Below, piece by piece: positions 20,935 through 29,632 of a stretch of DNA of 64,000 nucleotides. The first letter of the stretch is position 1, and every line of letters starts with the position of its first letter. The position numbers and the translations under genes were made by a program. The notes under the pieces are model-generated. The model was given only the letters and a program-made list of their open reading frames with translations, was not told where the DNA came from and searched no databases. This stretch comes from JBDTSW01 sp963797835 (GTDB lineage: Bacteria; Actinomycetota; Thermoleophilia; Solirubrobacterales; 70-9): the NCBI GenBank assembly GCA_963797835.1, contig CAWCRN010000024.1, forward strand, positions 62,001 to 126,000, written 5' to 3'.

Positions 20935-21106
20935 CGTCAAGCTCAAGCAGATCCGCTCCGCCAACGGCGCTTCCCCGGCCCAGCGCGACACCCTGCGCTC
21001 GCTGAAGCTCGGCCGGATCGGCAAGACCTCGACCATGGCCGAGAGCCCCCAACTCGAGGGCATGATCCGGACCGTTGATCATCTCGTGGAAGTGGAGAAG
21101 GGCTGA
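20927..21106 (+). CDS. rpmD: 50S ribosomal protein L30
   Basis: 59 aa. The VKLKQIRSANGASPAQRDTLRSLKLGRIGKT core and the IRTVDHLVEVEKG end are L30 signatures. The GTG at 20927 overlaps the corrected rpsE stop by 8 bp. A longer upstream reading begins inside the repeat region and is not needed. The stop overlaps the rplO ATG by one base. Confidence 0.96.
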   Translation: MPDVKLKQIRSANGASPAQRDTLRSLKLGRIGKTSTMAESPQLEGMIRTVDHLVEVEKG

Positions 21107-21600
21107 TGGCCCGCCTCGACCCCGAGGAGATCCGGCTCGACAGCGTGCGCCCGAAGCCGGGCTCGCGCAGCGCGCGCAAGCGGGTCGGCCGCGGCGAGGG
21201 CTCGGGCCTGGGCAAGACCTCGGGCCGCGGTCATAAGGGCTACGGATCGCGTGCCGGCTCGAAGAGCAAGGCCGGATACGAGGGCGGGCAGAACCCGATC
21301 CACATGCGGATGCGAAAGCTTCGCGGGCCGAACAAGAAGACCTCGATGCCGTTCGAGCGCTTCCGGACCCACACGCAGCCGGTCAACCTCTCCGACCTCG
21401 ACGCGCGATTCAAGTCGGGCGACGAGGTCACCCCAGACACTCTGCGCGCGGCGGGCCTGGCGAAGCGCCGCCACCCGGTGAAGGTCCTGGGCAGGGGCGA
21501 GATCTCCAAGAAGCTCACCGTGCGCGCTCACGGCTTCAGCGCCACCGCGCGCGAGAAGATCGAGAAGGCCGGCGGCACCGCAGAACTGATCGAGGAGTAG
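21106..21600 (+). CDS. rplO: 50S ribosomal protein L15
   Basis: 164 aa. The Gly-rich N-terminal RNA-binding arm (KRVGRGEGSGLGKTSGRGHKG, GYEGGQNPIHMRMRKLRG) and the C-terminal domain ending in ATAREKIEKAGGTAELIEE are canonical. The start shares a base with the rpmD stop. secY begins 3 bp after the stop. Confidence 0.98.
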   Translation: MARLDPEEIRLDSVRPKPGSRSARKRVGRGEGSGLGKTSGRGHKGYGSRAGSKSKAGYEGGQNPIHMRMRKLRGPNKKTSMPFERFRTHTQPVNLSDLDARFKSGDEVTPDTLRAAGLAKRRHPVKVLGRGEISKKLTVRAHGFSATAREKIEKAGGTAELIEE

Positions 21601-21603
21601 CCC

Positions 21604-22878
21604 TTGCTCCAGACGATCGCCAACGCCTTCGCGATCCCGGAGATTCGCCGCAAGCTGCTGTTCACGGCGGCGATGCTGGCGCTCTACCGGCTCGGCGCCT
21701 ACATCCCGGCCCCCGGCGTCGACATCGAGACCGTCCAGAGCCTGGAGAACAACTTCGCCGGGTCCAACATCCTCGGCTTCCTCAACCTGTTCTCAGGCGG
21801 CAGCCTCTCGCGCCTCAGCCTGTTCGCGCTGGGGATCATGCCCTACATCACGGCCTCGATCATCCTCCAGCTCCTGACCGTGGTGGTGCCGGCGCTGGAG
21901 CGCCTCCAGAAGGAGGGCGAGGTCGGCCAGCAGAAGATCACCCAGTACACGCGCTACCTCACGGTCGCGCTCGCGTTCGCCCAGTCCGCCGGCTACGTCG
22001 CGCTCTTCCAGTCCGAGTCCTTCTCCGGCGGCGCCAACCCGCTGGGCCCGAACCCGACGTTCGCCACCGTGTTCCTGGTCGTGATCTCGCTCACGGCGGG
22101 GTGCACGCTGCTCATGTGGCTGGGCGAGCTGATCACCCAGCGCGGGATCGGTAACGGGATCTCGCTGATGATCTTCGCCTCGATCGCCGCCTCGATCCCG
22201 AGCGGGATCGCGGCGTGGTGGACCAACCCAGACCAGGTCTTCGTCGTGATGATGCCGTTCGTCGCGCTGGCCGTGATCGTCGGCATCGTCTTCGTCCAGG
22301 AGGGCCAGCGCCGGATCCCGGTGCAGTACGCCAAGCGGGTGGTCGGGCGGCGCATGACCACGGGCGGCTCGACCTACCTGCCGCTGCGCGTGAACATGGC
22401 CGGCGTCATCCCCGTGATCTTCGCCGCCTCGATCATGGCCTTCCCGCCGACGATCGGCCAGCTCATCAACACCCCGGCCGCGCTCGACTTCGCCGCCTTC
22501 TTCAGCCCCAACGGGTGGGCCTATGTGGTCGGCGAGGTGTTCTTCATCGTGATCTTCACCTACTTCTACACCGCCGTCACCTTCAACCCGGTCGACCAGG
22601 CGGACAACCTGAAGAAGTACGGGGGCTTCATCCCCGGCGTCAGACCCGGGCGACCTACCGCCGAATACCTGGACCGGATCCTGTCCAGGCTCACCTTCCC
22701 AGGGGCGCTCTACCTCGGCGCCGTCGCGGCGTTGCCGACGATCCTGATCAACCAGACGTCGGCCAACTTCTTCTTCGGCGGCACCTCGATCCTGATCGTG
22801 GTCGGCGTGGCCCTCGACACGGTCAAGCAGCTCGAGGCGCAGCTCATGATGCGCAACTACGAGGGTTTCCTGAAGTAG
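21604..22878 (+). CDS. secY: Protein translocase subunit SecY
   Basis: 424 aa channel of the Sec translocon with ten predicted membrane helices. TMLALYRLGAYIP-type start (FTAAMLALYRLGAYIPAPGVD), the GIMPYITASIILQLL helix, the GGSTYLPLRVNMAGVIPVIFA loop and the GFIPGVRPGRPTAEYL cytoplasmic loop are strongly conserved. TTG start 3 bp after rplO; no other start preserves the conserved N-terminus. It closes the S10-spc block. Confidence 0.98.
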   Translation: MLQTIANAFAIPEIRRKLLFTAAMLALYRLGAYIPAPGVDIETVQSLENNFAGSNILGFLNLFSGGSLSRLSLFALGIMPYITASIILQLLTVVVPALERLQKEGEVGQQKITQYTRYLTVALAFAQSAGYVALFQSESFSGGANPLGPNPTFATVFLVVISLTAGCTLLMWLGELITQRGIGNGISLMIFASIAASIPSGIAAWWTNPDQVFVVMMPFVALAVIVGIVFVQEGQRRIPVQYAKRVVGRRMTTGGSTYLPLRVNMAGVIPVIFAASIMAFPPTIGQLINTPAALDFAAFFSPNGWAYVVGEVFFIVIFTYFYTAVTFNPVDQADNLKKYGGFIPGVRPGRPTAEYLDRILSRLTFPGALYLGAVAALPTILINQTSANFFFGGTSILIVVGVALDTVKQLEAQLMMRNYEGFLK

Positions 22879-22929
22879 GTGCCGTGCAGTCGTCGGGCCC
22901 GTCGGGCGGCTGGTCGTCGATGCACTACG

Positions 22930-23004
22930 ACGGACGACGGGAAGTCGGCCTACGTCACCTCCATCGACGACGACGCGATCGTCCGCTTCAAGCGCGAGCC
23001 ATAA
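22930..23004 (+). pseudogene. Fragment of a beta-propeller-like coding sequence
   Basis: Twenty-four codons in one frame read DDGKSAYVTSIDDDAIVRFKREP and then stop. The pattern (D-G-K, VYVTS-like strand, DDAIVRF strand) resembles one blade of lactonase or NHL-type propellers. No start or upstream continuation is seen, so it appears to be a gene remnant in the secY-adk gap. Identity is tentative because it is so short. Confidence 0.35.
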
Positions 23005-23012
23005 CCGGTAGG

Positions 23013-23055
23013 CCGTCCTGTTCTACACCCCCACTGGGGGTGCTATCCAGGACAG
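23013..23055 (-). repeat. 43-nt hairpin repeat, copy 2 (inverted)
   Basis: Read on the minus strand it begins CTGTCCTGGAT and ends ACAGGAC, as in copy 1 at 6052-6094. The centre is a different, strong hairpin (CACCCCC at 23026-23032 pairing with GGGGGTG at 23036-23042). Outer arms GTCCTG/CAGGAC also pair. It may terminate secY transcription. Confidence 0.7.
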
Positions 23056-23075
23056 CCCGCGCCGCAGCGACCCAC

Positions 23076-23081
23076 TACGCT
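23076..23081 (+). promoter_or_regulatory. -10 box of adk, leaderless geometry
   Basis: TACGCT ends 8 nt before the adk ATG, with no Shine-Dalgarno in between. Confidence 0.45.
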
Positions 23082-23089
23082 CCGCGGCC

Positions 23090-23764
23090 ATGTCTGAGCT
23101 GAACCTCGTGTTGCTCGGCCCGCCCGGTTCCGGCAAGGGAACCCAGGGCGAGCGCCTGCAGGAGGACTTCCACCTGCCCTACTCGGCCACGGGGGACATC
23201 CTCCGCGCCGCGGTTCGCGAGGGCAGCGAGCTGGGCAACCAGGTCAAGGAGTACATGGACCGGGGCGACTTCGCGCCCGACGAGCTGATGGTGAACGTGA
23301 TCGGGGAGCGCCTCGACGCCAAGGAGGCCGCCGACGGGTTCATCCTCGACGGCTTCCCGCGGACCCTGCGCCAAGCCGAGGCCCTCGATACCAAGCTGGC
23401 CGACCTCGGCCGCGACCTCTCGGTGGCGATCCTGATCGACGTCTCCGACGACGAGGTCGTGCGCCGCCTCGGCGGACGCCGCAGTTGCTCCAACGGCCAC
23501 ATCTTCCACATCGAGTCCGACCCTCCCAAGAACGAGGGGGTCTGTGACGTCTGTGGCGCCCAGCTCGAGGTCCGCGACGACGACAAGCCCGAGGTGATCC
23601 GTCACCGCCTCGACGAGTACCACGCCAAGACGGAGGCCCCGCTCGTCCCGTACTACGAGGAGCGAGGCATCCTCAAGCGCGTAGACGGCGACCGCCCGCC
23701 GGACGAGGTATCCGACCGGATTCGGGCGCTCCTCGCGACGTTGCGCATGGAGGAGGAGCTCTGA
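23090..23764 (+). CDS. adk: Adenylate kinase
   Basis: 224 aa; converts ATP + AMP to two ADP in the cytosol. P-loop GPPGSGKGTQ at residues 10-19, the AMP-binding DGFPRTLRQAE segment, and a long LID insertion with cysteines at 133, 152 and 155. The LID resembles zinc-type adenylate kinases, but only one cysteine of the first pair is present, so metal binding is uncertain. It follows secY after 211 bp and has its own putative promoter. Confidence 0.97.
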   Translation: MSELNLVLLGPPGSGKGTQGERLQEDFHLPYSATGDILRAAVREGSELGNQVKEYMDRGDFAPDELMVNVIGERLDAKEAADGFILDGFPRTLRQAEALDTKLADLGRDLSVAILIDVSDDEVVRRLGGRRSCSNGHIFHIESDPPKNEGVCDVCGAQLEVRDDDKPEVIRHRLDEYHAKTEAPLVPYYEERGILKRVDGDRPPDEVSDRIRALLATLRMEEEL

Positions 23765-23782
23765 GGGCTCGGCCCTCGGAGT

Positions 23783-23788
23783 TACCCT
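23783..23788 (+). promoter_or_regulatory. -10 box of map, leaderless geometry
   Basis: TACCCT ends 11 nt before the ATG at 23800; the transcript would begin within a few bases of the start codon. This supports the ATG over the GTG at 23791. Confidence 0.4.
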
Positions 23789-23799
23789 CAGTGGGCACG

Positions 23800-24567
23800 A
23801 TGTATCGCGGCGGAATCATCCTCAAGACGCCCGAGCAGCTCGAGCAGATGGCGGTGGCCGGCGCGATCCAGGCCCGCTGCCTGCGGATGCTGCGCACGAA
23901 GTGCCGCCCGGGCGTCACGACCGCCGACCTCGACCTCGCCGCCGAGCGCTTCATCGCCTCCCAGGGCGCGACCGCTTCGTTCAAGGGCTACCGCGGGTTT
24001 CCCGGGTCGATCTGCGCCTCGCCGAACTCGATGGTGGTGCACGGTATTCCAGGCCCACACGAGTTGGCCCGCGGCGACATCATCTCGCTCGACGTGGGGG
24101 TGACCAAGGACGGCTGGGTGGCCGACGCGGCGATGACGGTTCCGGTCGGGCCGATCTCCGAGGACGCGCAGAAGCTCCTCGACGTAACGAAGGCCTCGCT
24201 CTTCGCGGGTATCGAGCACGCGCGCCCCGGCAACCACCTGGGCGACGTCTCCCACGCGATCCAGGCGACGGTCGAACCGGAGGGTCTCTCGATCATCCGC
24301 ACGCTCGTCGGCCATGGCATCGGCCGCGACATGCACGAGGACCCGCAGATCGCCAACTTCGGTGCGCCTGGCTCGGGCCCCGAGCTGGAGGCCGGCATGG
24401 TGCTGGCGATCGAGCCGATGGTGAACGCCGGCGGCCCTGAGGTCCGTGTCGGCGGCGACAACTGGGCCGTGTACTCCTCCGACGGCTCCCTGGCCGCCCA
24501 CTTCGAGTTCACCGTCGCGGTCACCGAGAACGGCCCGCGCGTGCTCACCCCCTGGCACGAGGACTAG
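23800..24567 (+). CDS. map: Methionine aminopeptidase, type I
   Basis: About 255 aa; removes N-terminal methionine from nascent proteins. The five metal ligands are visible: Asp pair in SLDVGVTKDGWVADAAMTV, His in GHGIGRDMHEDP, Glu in LAIEPMV and Glu in FEFTVAVTENG. YRGGIILKTPEQLEQM from the ATG at 23800 fits the family; GTG at 23791 is possible. In most relatives infA and rpmJ follow; here an ICMT-like gene does. Confidence 0.96.
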   Translation: MYRGGIILKTPEQLEQMAVAGAIQARCLRMLRTKCRPGVTTADLDLAAERFIASQGATASFKGYRGFPGSICASPNSMVVHGIPGPHELARGDIISLDVGVTKDGWVADAAMTVPVGPISEDAQKLLDVTKASLFAGIEHARPGNHLGDVSHAIQATVEPEGLSIIRTLVGHGIGRDMHEDPQIANFGAPGSGPELEAGMVLAIEPMVNAGGPEVRVGGDNWAVYSSDGSLAAHFEFTVAVTENGPRVLTPWHED

Positions 24568-24574
24568 GCGCGCC

Positions 24575-25162
24575 TTGAAACCGCTCGTCGTCCACGAGGC
24601 GCCGGCGGCAGCGATCTTCTGGGCAGGTGTGGCCGGCTGGCTCGTTGGCGAGCTCGCCCTGATCCGCCGCACCGGCGCAGGTGGCGTCGCCAGCCGGGAC
24701 GCCACGACCACGGCGCTCACGCTCACCGTCATGGCCGGAGTGGGGGCAGCGGTGTGGGCCGCATACGAGGCCACCGGGCTCACGATCGGCGGCCCGGGGT
24801 GGTGGCCGGTGGCGGCCGGCGCGGCGATGCTCGTCTCCGGTTTCGCGCTTCGCGTCTGGTCGGTGCGGACGCTGGGGCGCTTCTTCAAGTTCAGGGTGGT
24901 GGTCCAGGCGGGTCACCAGGTAGTCCAGTCGGGTCCCTACTCGCTGGTGCGCCACCCCAGCTACACGGGCATGGTGCTGTGCGCGGCCGGGATCGGCCTC
25001 ATGCTCGGCAACTGGCTCTCGCTGGTCGCCGCGACCCTCCCGACGCTGATCGGCTTCACGATCAGGCTGCTGAGCGAGGAGCGCACGCTCCTGGGCGAGC
25101 TAGGCGAGCCCTACCGCGAGTACATGACCAGGACCTGGAGGCTCGTGCCACGGGTGTGGTGA
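24575..25162 (+). CDS. Isoprenylcysteine carboxyl methyltransferase-family membrane protein
   Basis: 195 aa from a TTG start 7 bp after map. About five hydrophobic segments are followed by the family's C-terminal signature: GPYSLVRHPSYTGMVL near residue 126 and EERTLLGELGEPYREYMTRTWRLVP at the end. These form the SAM-binding and catalytic part of the ICMT/PEMT fold. Bacterial members usually have unknown substrates (lipids or small molecules) since prenyl-cysteine proteins are absent. Close spacing suggests cotranscription with map. Confidence 0.88.
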   Translation: MKPLVVHEAPAAAIFWAGVAGWLVGELALIRRTGAGGVASRDATTTALTLTVMAGVGAAVWAAYEATGLTIGGPGWWPVAAGAAMLVSGFALRVWSVRTLGRFFKFRVVVQAGHQVVQSGPYSLVRHPSYTGMVLCAAGIGLMLGNWLSLVAATLPTLIGFTIRLLSEERTLLGELGEPYREYMTRTWRLVPRVW

Positions 25163-25179
25163 CCTCGCCCGGCGCCCTC

Positions 25180-25185
25180 TAAGCT
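25180..25185 (+). promoter_or_regulatory. -10 box of cbs, leaderless geometry
   Basis: TAAGCT ends 6 nt before the GTG start at 25192; no Shine-Dalgarno precedes the gene. Confidence 0.4.
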
Positions 25186-25191
25186 GAATCC

Positions 25192-26563
25192 GTGAGCGAG
25201 GAGGCGGCTTCGGAGATCCGCGAGTCGGTGCTCGAGCTGATCGGCGAGACGCCACTCGTGCGGCTCTCGCGGCTCGAGCCGGGCCTGCGCACGCCGCTGG
25301 TCGCGAAGGTCGAGTTCATGAACCCGGGCGGCTCGGTCAAGGACCGCCCGGCCCTGGCGATGATCGAGGCCGCGGAGCGGGCCGGAGAGCTCCGCCCGGG
25401 AGGGACCATCGTCGAGCCGACGTCGGGCAACACCGGCCTCGGCCTGGCGATGGCAGCGGCCCTGCGCGGCTACAAGGTGATCGCCGTGATGCCCGACAAG
25501 ATGAGCCGGGAGAAGATCGACACCCTGCGGGCGTTCGGAGCCGAGGTGGTCGTCTGCCCCACCGCCGTGGAGCCGGACGACCCGAAGTCCTACTACCGGG
25601 TGGCGGACCGCCTGACCGAGGAGATCAGCGGCGCGTTCCAGCCGAACCAGTACTTCAACGCCGCCAACCCACAGGCCCACTACGAGTCGACCGGGCCCGA
25701 GCTGTGGAGGCAGAGCGGGGGCCACATCACCCACCTGGTGATCGCTGTGGGGACCGGGGGGACGATCACCGGCGTCGGGCGCTACCTCAAGGAGCAGAGC
25801 CCCGAGCCTCCAGGTGATCGGAGCCGACCCCGAGGGCTCGATCTACTCGGGCGGGCCGGTGCATCCCTACCGGGTGGAGGGGATCGGCGAGGACTTCTGG
25901 CCCGACGCCCTCGACCGCGACGTGATCGACCGCTACGTCACGGTGTCCGACTCCGAGTCGTTCCTGATGGCCCGCCGCCTCGTCGCCCGCGAGGGCCTCT
26001 TCGCCGGCGGCTCCACCGGCACCGCGCTCTGCGCCGCCGTCCAGGTCGCCAGGGAGCTCGACGACCCCGAGGCGATGGTGGCGACGGTCCTGCCCGATGG
26101 CGGTCGCCCGTACGTCTCGAAGGTCTTCAACGACCACTGGATGCGCGAGCACGGCTACCTCCCGGACGAGGGGACGCCCACGGTGGGCGACGTGCTGGCG
26201 AGCAAGGGCGAGGTATCGCTGCTCACGGTCGGCAGCCACGACGTGGTCCAGCGCGCGCTCGAGCTGATGCGCGAGCACGGCGTCTCGCAGGTTCCCGTGG
26301 TCTCGGGCGAGGACGAGCGCGCGGTCGTCGGCACGGTGAGCGAACGCAGCCTGTTGCTGCGCTCGGCGGAGCATCCGGGGATCCTGGGCGAGCCGGTCAC
26401 CGAGGCCCTCGACCCTCCGCTGCCCGAGCTGGCCGCGGGCGATCCGGTTGCGGATGCGATCCACATGCTCCGTGACGAGGGCAAGCCGGTGATCGTCGTC
26501 GACGACGGGCGGCCGCTGGGCATCCTCACCGCGCTGGACCTGATCGAGGCTCTCAACCGGTGA
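25192..26563 (+). CDS. cbs: Cystathionine beta-synthase with C-terminal CBS pair (apparent frameshift near 25806)
   Basis: PLP enzyme that condenses serine with homocysteine (reverse transsulfuration). The N-terminal part has the PLP lysine in NPGGSVKDRPA (about residue 46), PTSGNTGLGLA, and the GTGGTITGVGRYLKE glycine loop. After SPE the frame breaks. LQVIGADPEGSIYSGG and the rest continue in the next frame: enzyme C-terminus, then two CBS domains (about 26180-26560). One extra G at 25806 accounts for it. The intact length, near 456 aa, matches actinobacterial CBS. The stop overlaps metB by 4 bp. Confidence 0.92.
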
Positions 26564-27654
26564 GCGACCCAGCTGAAGGGCGGCAGCCGCGGATCGACAC
26601 CCGCGTCGTTCACGCCGGCCTCGATCCGGACCCCACCTACGGCTCGGTCATCCCGCCGATCCACCAGACCTCCACGTTCGTCCAGCCGCGGCCGGGCGAG
26701 TTCGCCGAGGACTATGACTACGCGCGCTCCGCCAACCCCACCCGGACCGCGCTCGAGCGGGCGCTCGGCGAGCTCGAGGGCGGCCACGCCAGCGCGTTCG
26801 CCAGCGGCATGGCGGCGACCCACGCGCTCCTCACCGCCGCGATGGAGGCGGGCGAGCACCTGATCCTGCCGCTCGACCTCTACGGCGGCACCTACCGCCT
26901 CGTCGACAAGGTGCTGGCGCGGTTCGGGCTCGCCTACGACCTCGTCGACCAGGTCGACCTCGATGCCGTGCGCGCCGTGGTGCGTCCCGAGACGACGCTG
27001 ATCTGGGTCGAGACGCCCACGAACCCGCTTCTGAACCAGGTGGACATCGAAGGGGTGGTGGCCGCCGCCGAGGGCCGCGCCGTGGTCGTCGACAACACCT
27101 TCGCCACGCCCATCGTCCAGAGGCCGCTGGAGCTGGGCGCGACGGCCGTCGTGCACTCGACCACCAAGTACATCGGTGGCCACTCGGACGTCGTGGGCGG
27201 TGCGGTGATCGCGGCGGAGGCGGAGCTCCACGAGCGCGTCCGCTTCGTCCAGAACTCCGTCGGGGCGGTGCCGGGCCCATTCGACTGCTTCCTGGTCCAC
27301 CGCGGCCTCCGCACGCTGGCCCTGCGGGTCGCCCGCCACACCGAGAACGGCCGTGCGGTGAGCGAGTGGCTGCGATCGGCTCCCGGGGCGGAGGACGTTC
27401 GCTGGCCCGGGTTCGGCGGCATGGTCTCGTTCCGCCACCCCGACGCCGCCGGGATCGCGGCCCGCACCGAGCTCTTCTCGCTCGCCGAGTCGCTGGGCGG
27501 GGTGGAGTCGCTGATCGAGGTCCCCGGGGCGATGACCCACCAGTCCGTCGCCGACTCCGCAGCGGCCGTGCCAGCCGATCTAGTCCGGCTCTCCTGCGGC
27601 ATCGAGGCCGCCGACGACCTCATCGCGGACCTCCAGCAGGCCCTCTCCGGCTGA
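26560..27654 (+). CDS. metB: Cystathionine gamma-lyase / gamma-synthase family PLP enzyme
   Basis: 364 aa Cys/Met-metabolism PLP enzyme. RVVHAGLDPDPTYGSVIPPIHQTSTF at the start, the cofactor lysine in HSTTKYIGGHSDV (about residue 201), and GLRTLALRVARHTENGRAV are characteristic. Overlap with cbs (GTGA) makes a two-gene transsulfuration operon. This context favours cystathionine gamma-lyase (cysteine formation) over the gamma-synthase. The sequence alone does not decide, so the symbol is provisional. Confidence 0.9.
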   Translation: MSDPAEGRQPRIDTRVVHAGLDPDPTYGSVIPPIHQTSTFVQPRPGEFAEDYDYARSANPTRTALERALGELEGGHASAFASGMAATHALLTAAMEAGEHLILPLDLYGGTYRLVDKVLARFGLAYDLVDQVDLDAVRAVVRPETTLIWVETPTNPLLNQVDIEGVVAAAEGRAVVVDNTFATPIVQRPLELGATAVVHSTTKYIGGHSDVVGGAVIAAEAELHERVRFVQNSVGAVPGPFDCFLVHRGLRTLALRVARHTENGRAVSEWLRSAPGAEDVRWPGFGGMVSFRHPDAAGIAARTELFSLAESLGGVESLIEVPGAMTHQSVADSAAAVPADLVRLSCGIEAADDLIADLQQALSG

Positions 27655-27683
27655 CCGGATCCCAGCCTCCTCCGGCCGGCGTC

Positions 27684-27713
27684 TTGACATCCAGTTGCGA
27701 ATCGTGCTAGGTT
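27684..27713 (+). promoter_or_regulatory. Promoter of the glpF-dhaKL-ptsI operon
   Basis: A perfect -35 TTGACA (27684-27689), 18-bp spacer and -10 TAGGTT (27708-27713). This is the best sigma-70-type promoter in the window. The predicted start is near 27720, just ahead of the inverted repeat at 27727. Confidence 0.8.
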
Positions 27714-27726
27714 CCCGCCCGAACCC

Positions 27727-27745
27727 GATTCGATAATGTCGAATC
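27727..27745. promoter_or_regulatory. Operator palindrome downstream of the glpF promoter
   Basis: GATTCGA-TAATG-TCGAATC, a perfect 7-bp inverted repeat with 5-bp centre. A near-copy (GATTCGACAATGCCGAAT) lies at 32675-32692, at the start of the IclR-family gene. Its position about 7 nt past the predicted transcription start suits repression. Confidence 0.8.
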
Positions 27746-27751
27746 CTGGTC

Positions 27752-27770
27752 GGATCCCGGGAAGGGATCC
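27752..27770 (+). promoter_or_regulatory. Hairpin immediately before the glpF ribosome-binding site
   Basis: GGATCCC-GGGAA-GGGATCC forms a 7-bp stem that ends next to AAGGAGGAG, the strongest Shine-Dalgarno region seen in this window. It may modulate initiation or stabilise the 5' end. Confidence 0.5.
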
Positions 27771-27783
27771 AAGGAGGAGAGGT

Positions 27784-28596
27784 ATGGAGGAGTATTCGCT
27801 TCCTCAGCGGGCGCTGGCCGAGGTCATCGGCACCGCCCTTCTCGTTCTCGTCGGGCCCGGCTCCGTCGTTGCGGCGCTGGTCCTCGCCGGGGACTCGCAG
27901 CCGGCGATCACGGGGGCCGACCTGCTCGGCATCTCGTTCGCGTTCGGCCTCATCATCGCGGCGCTGGTGTACGCGATCGGCAAGGTCTCGGGCTGCCACA
28001 TCAATCCGGCGGTAACGTTCGCACTCGCGCTGACCAAGCGGTTTCCGTGGCGTGAGGTGCCTGCATATTGCGGAGCTCAGCTCGTCGGCGGCACCCTCGG
28101 GGCGCTCGGGATCTGGGCCGCGTTCTCGCAGACCGGGATCGATCTCGGCCTCGGGCACGCCTCGTTCAACGAAGACACCTACAGCTGGGGCTCCGCGATG
28201 TTCGCGGAGGCGGTCGGTACCGGGATCCTCATGTTCGCGATCCTCGGCATCGTCGACAAGCGGTCGCCGAGCGACTTCGCGGGGCTGATCATCGGCGGCG
28301 TCGTCGTCGCGATCATCATGATCTTCGGCCCGATCACCGCGGCGTCGCTGAACCCGGCCCGCGCGTTCGGTCCCGAGGTCGTGCTCGGCCTGGGCGATGG
28401 CGCCACGACGTGGAGCCAGTTCATCCCGGTCTATGTCCTGCCCGGCCTGGTGGGAGCGGCGATCGCCGCATTCCTCTACGACTTCCTGGCAAAGCCCAGG
28501 ATCGTGTCTCGGCCGATCAAGCAGGCGGTAACCCATCCGGACGAATTGACAGACAGCGCCGCTGACGGGGCCCGTGAGCCGGCCTCGGTCAGCTGA
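27784..28596 (+). CDS. glpF: MIP-family channel (glycerol facilitator or aquaporin)
   Basis: 270 aa, six membrane helices. Both pore motifs are present: CHINPAVTFA (about residue 70) and SLNPARAFGP (about residue 191). Classic glycerol facilitators have Asp after the second NPAR, and here it is Ala, which is more aquaporin-like. The operon context (dhaK, dhaL, EI) nevertheless points to glycerol or dihydroxyacetone entry. It starts at the ATG 4 nt after AAGGAGGAGAGG. First gene of the operon, under the TTGACA promoter and palindromic operator. Confidence 0.9.
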   Translation: MEEYSLPQRALAEVIGTALLVLVGPGSVVAALVLAGDSQPAITGADLLGISFAFGLIIAALVYAIGKVSGCHINPAVTFALALTKRFPWREVPAYCGAQLVGGTLGALGIWAAFSQTGIDLGLGHASFNEDTYSWGSAMFAEAVGTGILMFAILGIVDKRSPSDFAGLIIGGVVVAIIMIFGPITAASLNPARAFGPEVVLGLGDGATTWSQFIPVYVLPGLVGAAIAAFLYDFLAKPRIVSRPIKQAVTHPDELTDSAADGAREPASVS

Positions 28597-28609
28597 GAGG
28601 AGAGGGACA

Positions 28610-29632
28610 ATGTCCGTAGCGACACAGTCACTGAAGAAGTTCATCAACGAGCCGGATGCGGTTGTCAAGGAGTCCCTCGTCGGGCTCGCGGCGGCGCACG
28701 GCGACCTGCTGCGCTACGACGCGGACGCTCAGATCGTCGTCCGCGCCGATGGCGCGGTCGATGGGAAGGTGGCGCTGGTCTCGGGCGGCGGCTCGGGGCA
28801 CGAGCCGCTTCACGGCGGCTTCGTCGGGGCCGGAATGCTCGACGCCGCCTGTCCCGGGGAGGTATTCACATCCCCGGTCCCCGACCAGATGCTGGCCGCG
28901 ACCAAGGCGGTCGACGGCGGCGCCGGAGTCATCCACATCGTCAAGAACTACACGGGCGACGTGATGAACTTCAAGCTGGCCGCCGAGGATGCGGAGGACG
29001 AGGGGATCGACGTCGAGTCGGTCCTCATCGACGATGACGTTGCGGTGCAGGACTCGCTCTACACGGCGGGGAGGCGTGGCGTGGGCGCCACGGTGCTGGT
29101 GGAGAAGCTCGCCGGCGCCGCGGCCGAGCGCGGCGACGACCTCGCCGCGGTCGTCGCCACCTGCCGGCGCGTGAACGAGGGCGCCCGGTCGTTTGGGATC
29201 GCGCTCTCATCCTGCATCCCGCCGGCGGCCGGCTCTGAGATCTTCGATCTCCCCGAGGGGGAGATGGAGGTCGGGATCGGGATCCACGGCGAGCCGGGAC
29301 GGCGCCGGGAGGCCCTGGGGTCGGCGGCCGAGATCGCCGCGATCATGGTGGAGGCCGTTGCCAGCGACCTCGAGCCCGCCGAGGGTGCGAGGGTGCTGCC
29401 GTTCGTCAACGGCATGGGTGGTACCCCGCAGATCGAGTTGTACCTGCTCTACGGAGAGGTCGAGCGCTTGTTGCGCGAGGCCGGGCTCGAGCCGGTCCGC
29501 TCGCTGGTGGGCAGCTACATCACCTCGCTCGAGATGGCGGGCGCGTCGCTGACGCTGCTCGAGCTCGATGACGAGCTGGTGGAGCTGTGGGATGCTCCCG
29601 TGAACACGCCGGCGCTGCGCTGGGGAGCGTGA
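28610..29632 (+). CDS. dhaK: Dihydroxyacetone kinase subunit DhaK
   Basis: 340 aa. Binds dihydroxyacetone covalently and is phosphorylated through DhaL. VSGGGSGHEPLHGGFVGAGMLDAACPGEVFTSP (split over residues 58-90), KNYTGDVMNF and the substrate histidine in GIGIHGEPG (about residue 224) are all present. FVNGMGGTPQIELYLLYGEV closes the domain. Good Shine-Dalgarno (GAGAGG). The stop overlaps dhaL (GTGA). Size and motifs match the PEP-dependent type, in which the L domain is a separate protein. Confidence 0.97.
   Translation: MSVATQSLKKFINEPDAVVKESLVGLAAAHGDLLRYDADAQIVVRADGAVDGKVALVSGGGSGHEPLHGGFVGAGMLDAACPGEVFTSPVPDQMLAATKAVDGGAGVIHIVKNYTGDVMNFKLAAEDAEDEGIDVESVLIDDDVAVQDSLYTAGRRGVGATVLVEKLAGAAAERGDDLAAVVATCRRVNEGARSFGIALSSCIPPAAGSEIFDLPEGEMEVGIGIHGEPGRRREALGSAAEIAAIMVEAVASDLEPAEGARVLPFVNGMGGTPQIELYLLYGEVERLLREAGLEPVRSLVGSYITSLEMAGASLTLLELDDELVELWDAPVNTPALRWGA

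Noticed and set aside
22641..22655. A tenth GSDP palindrome in secY (GGCGTCAGACCCGGG)
   Set aside because: It is the conserved SecY GVRPG loop codons; arms do not match the palindrome.
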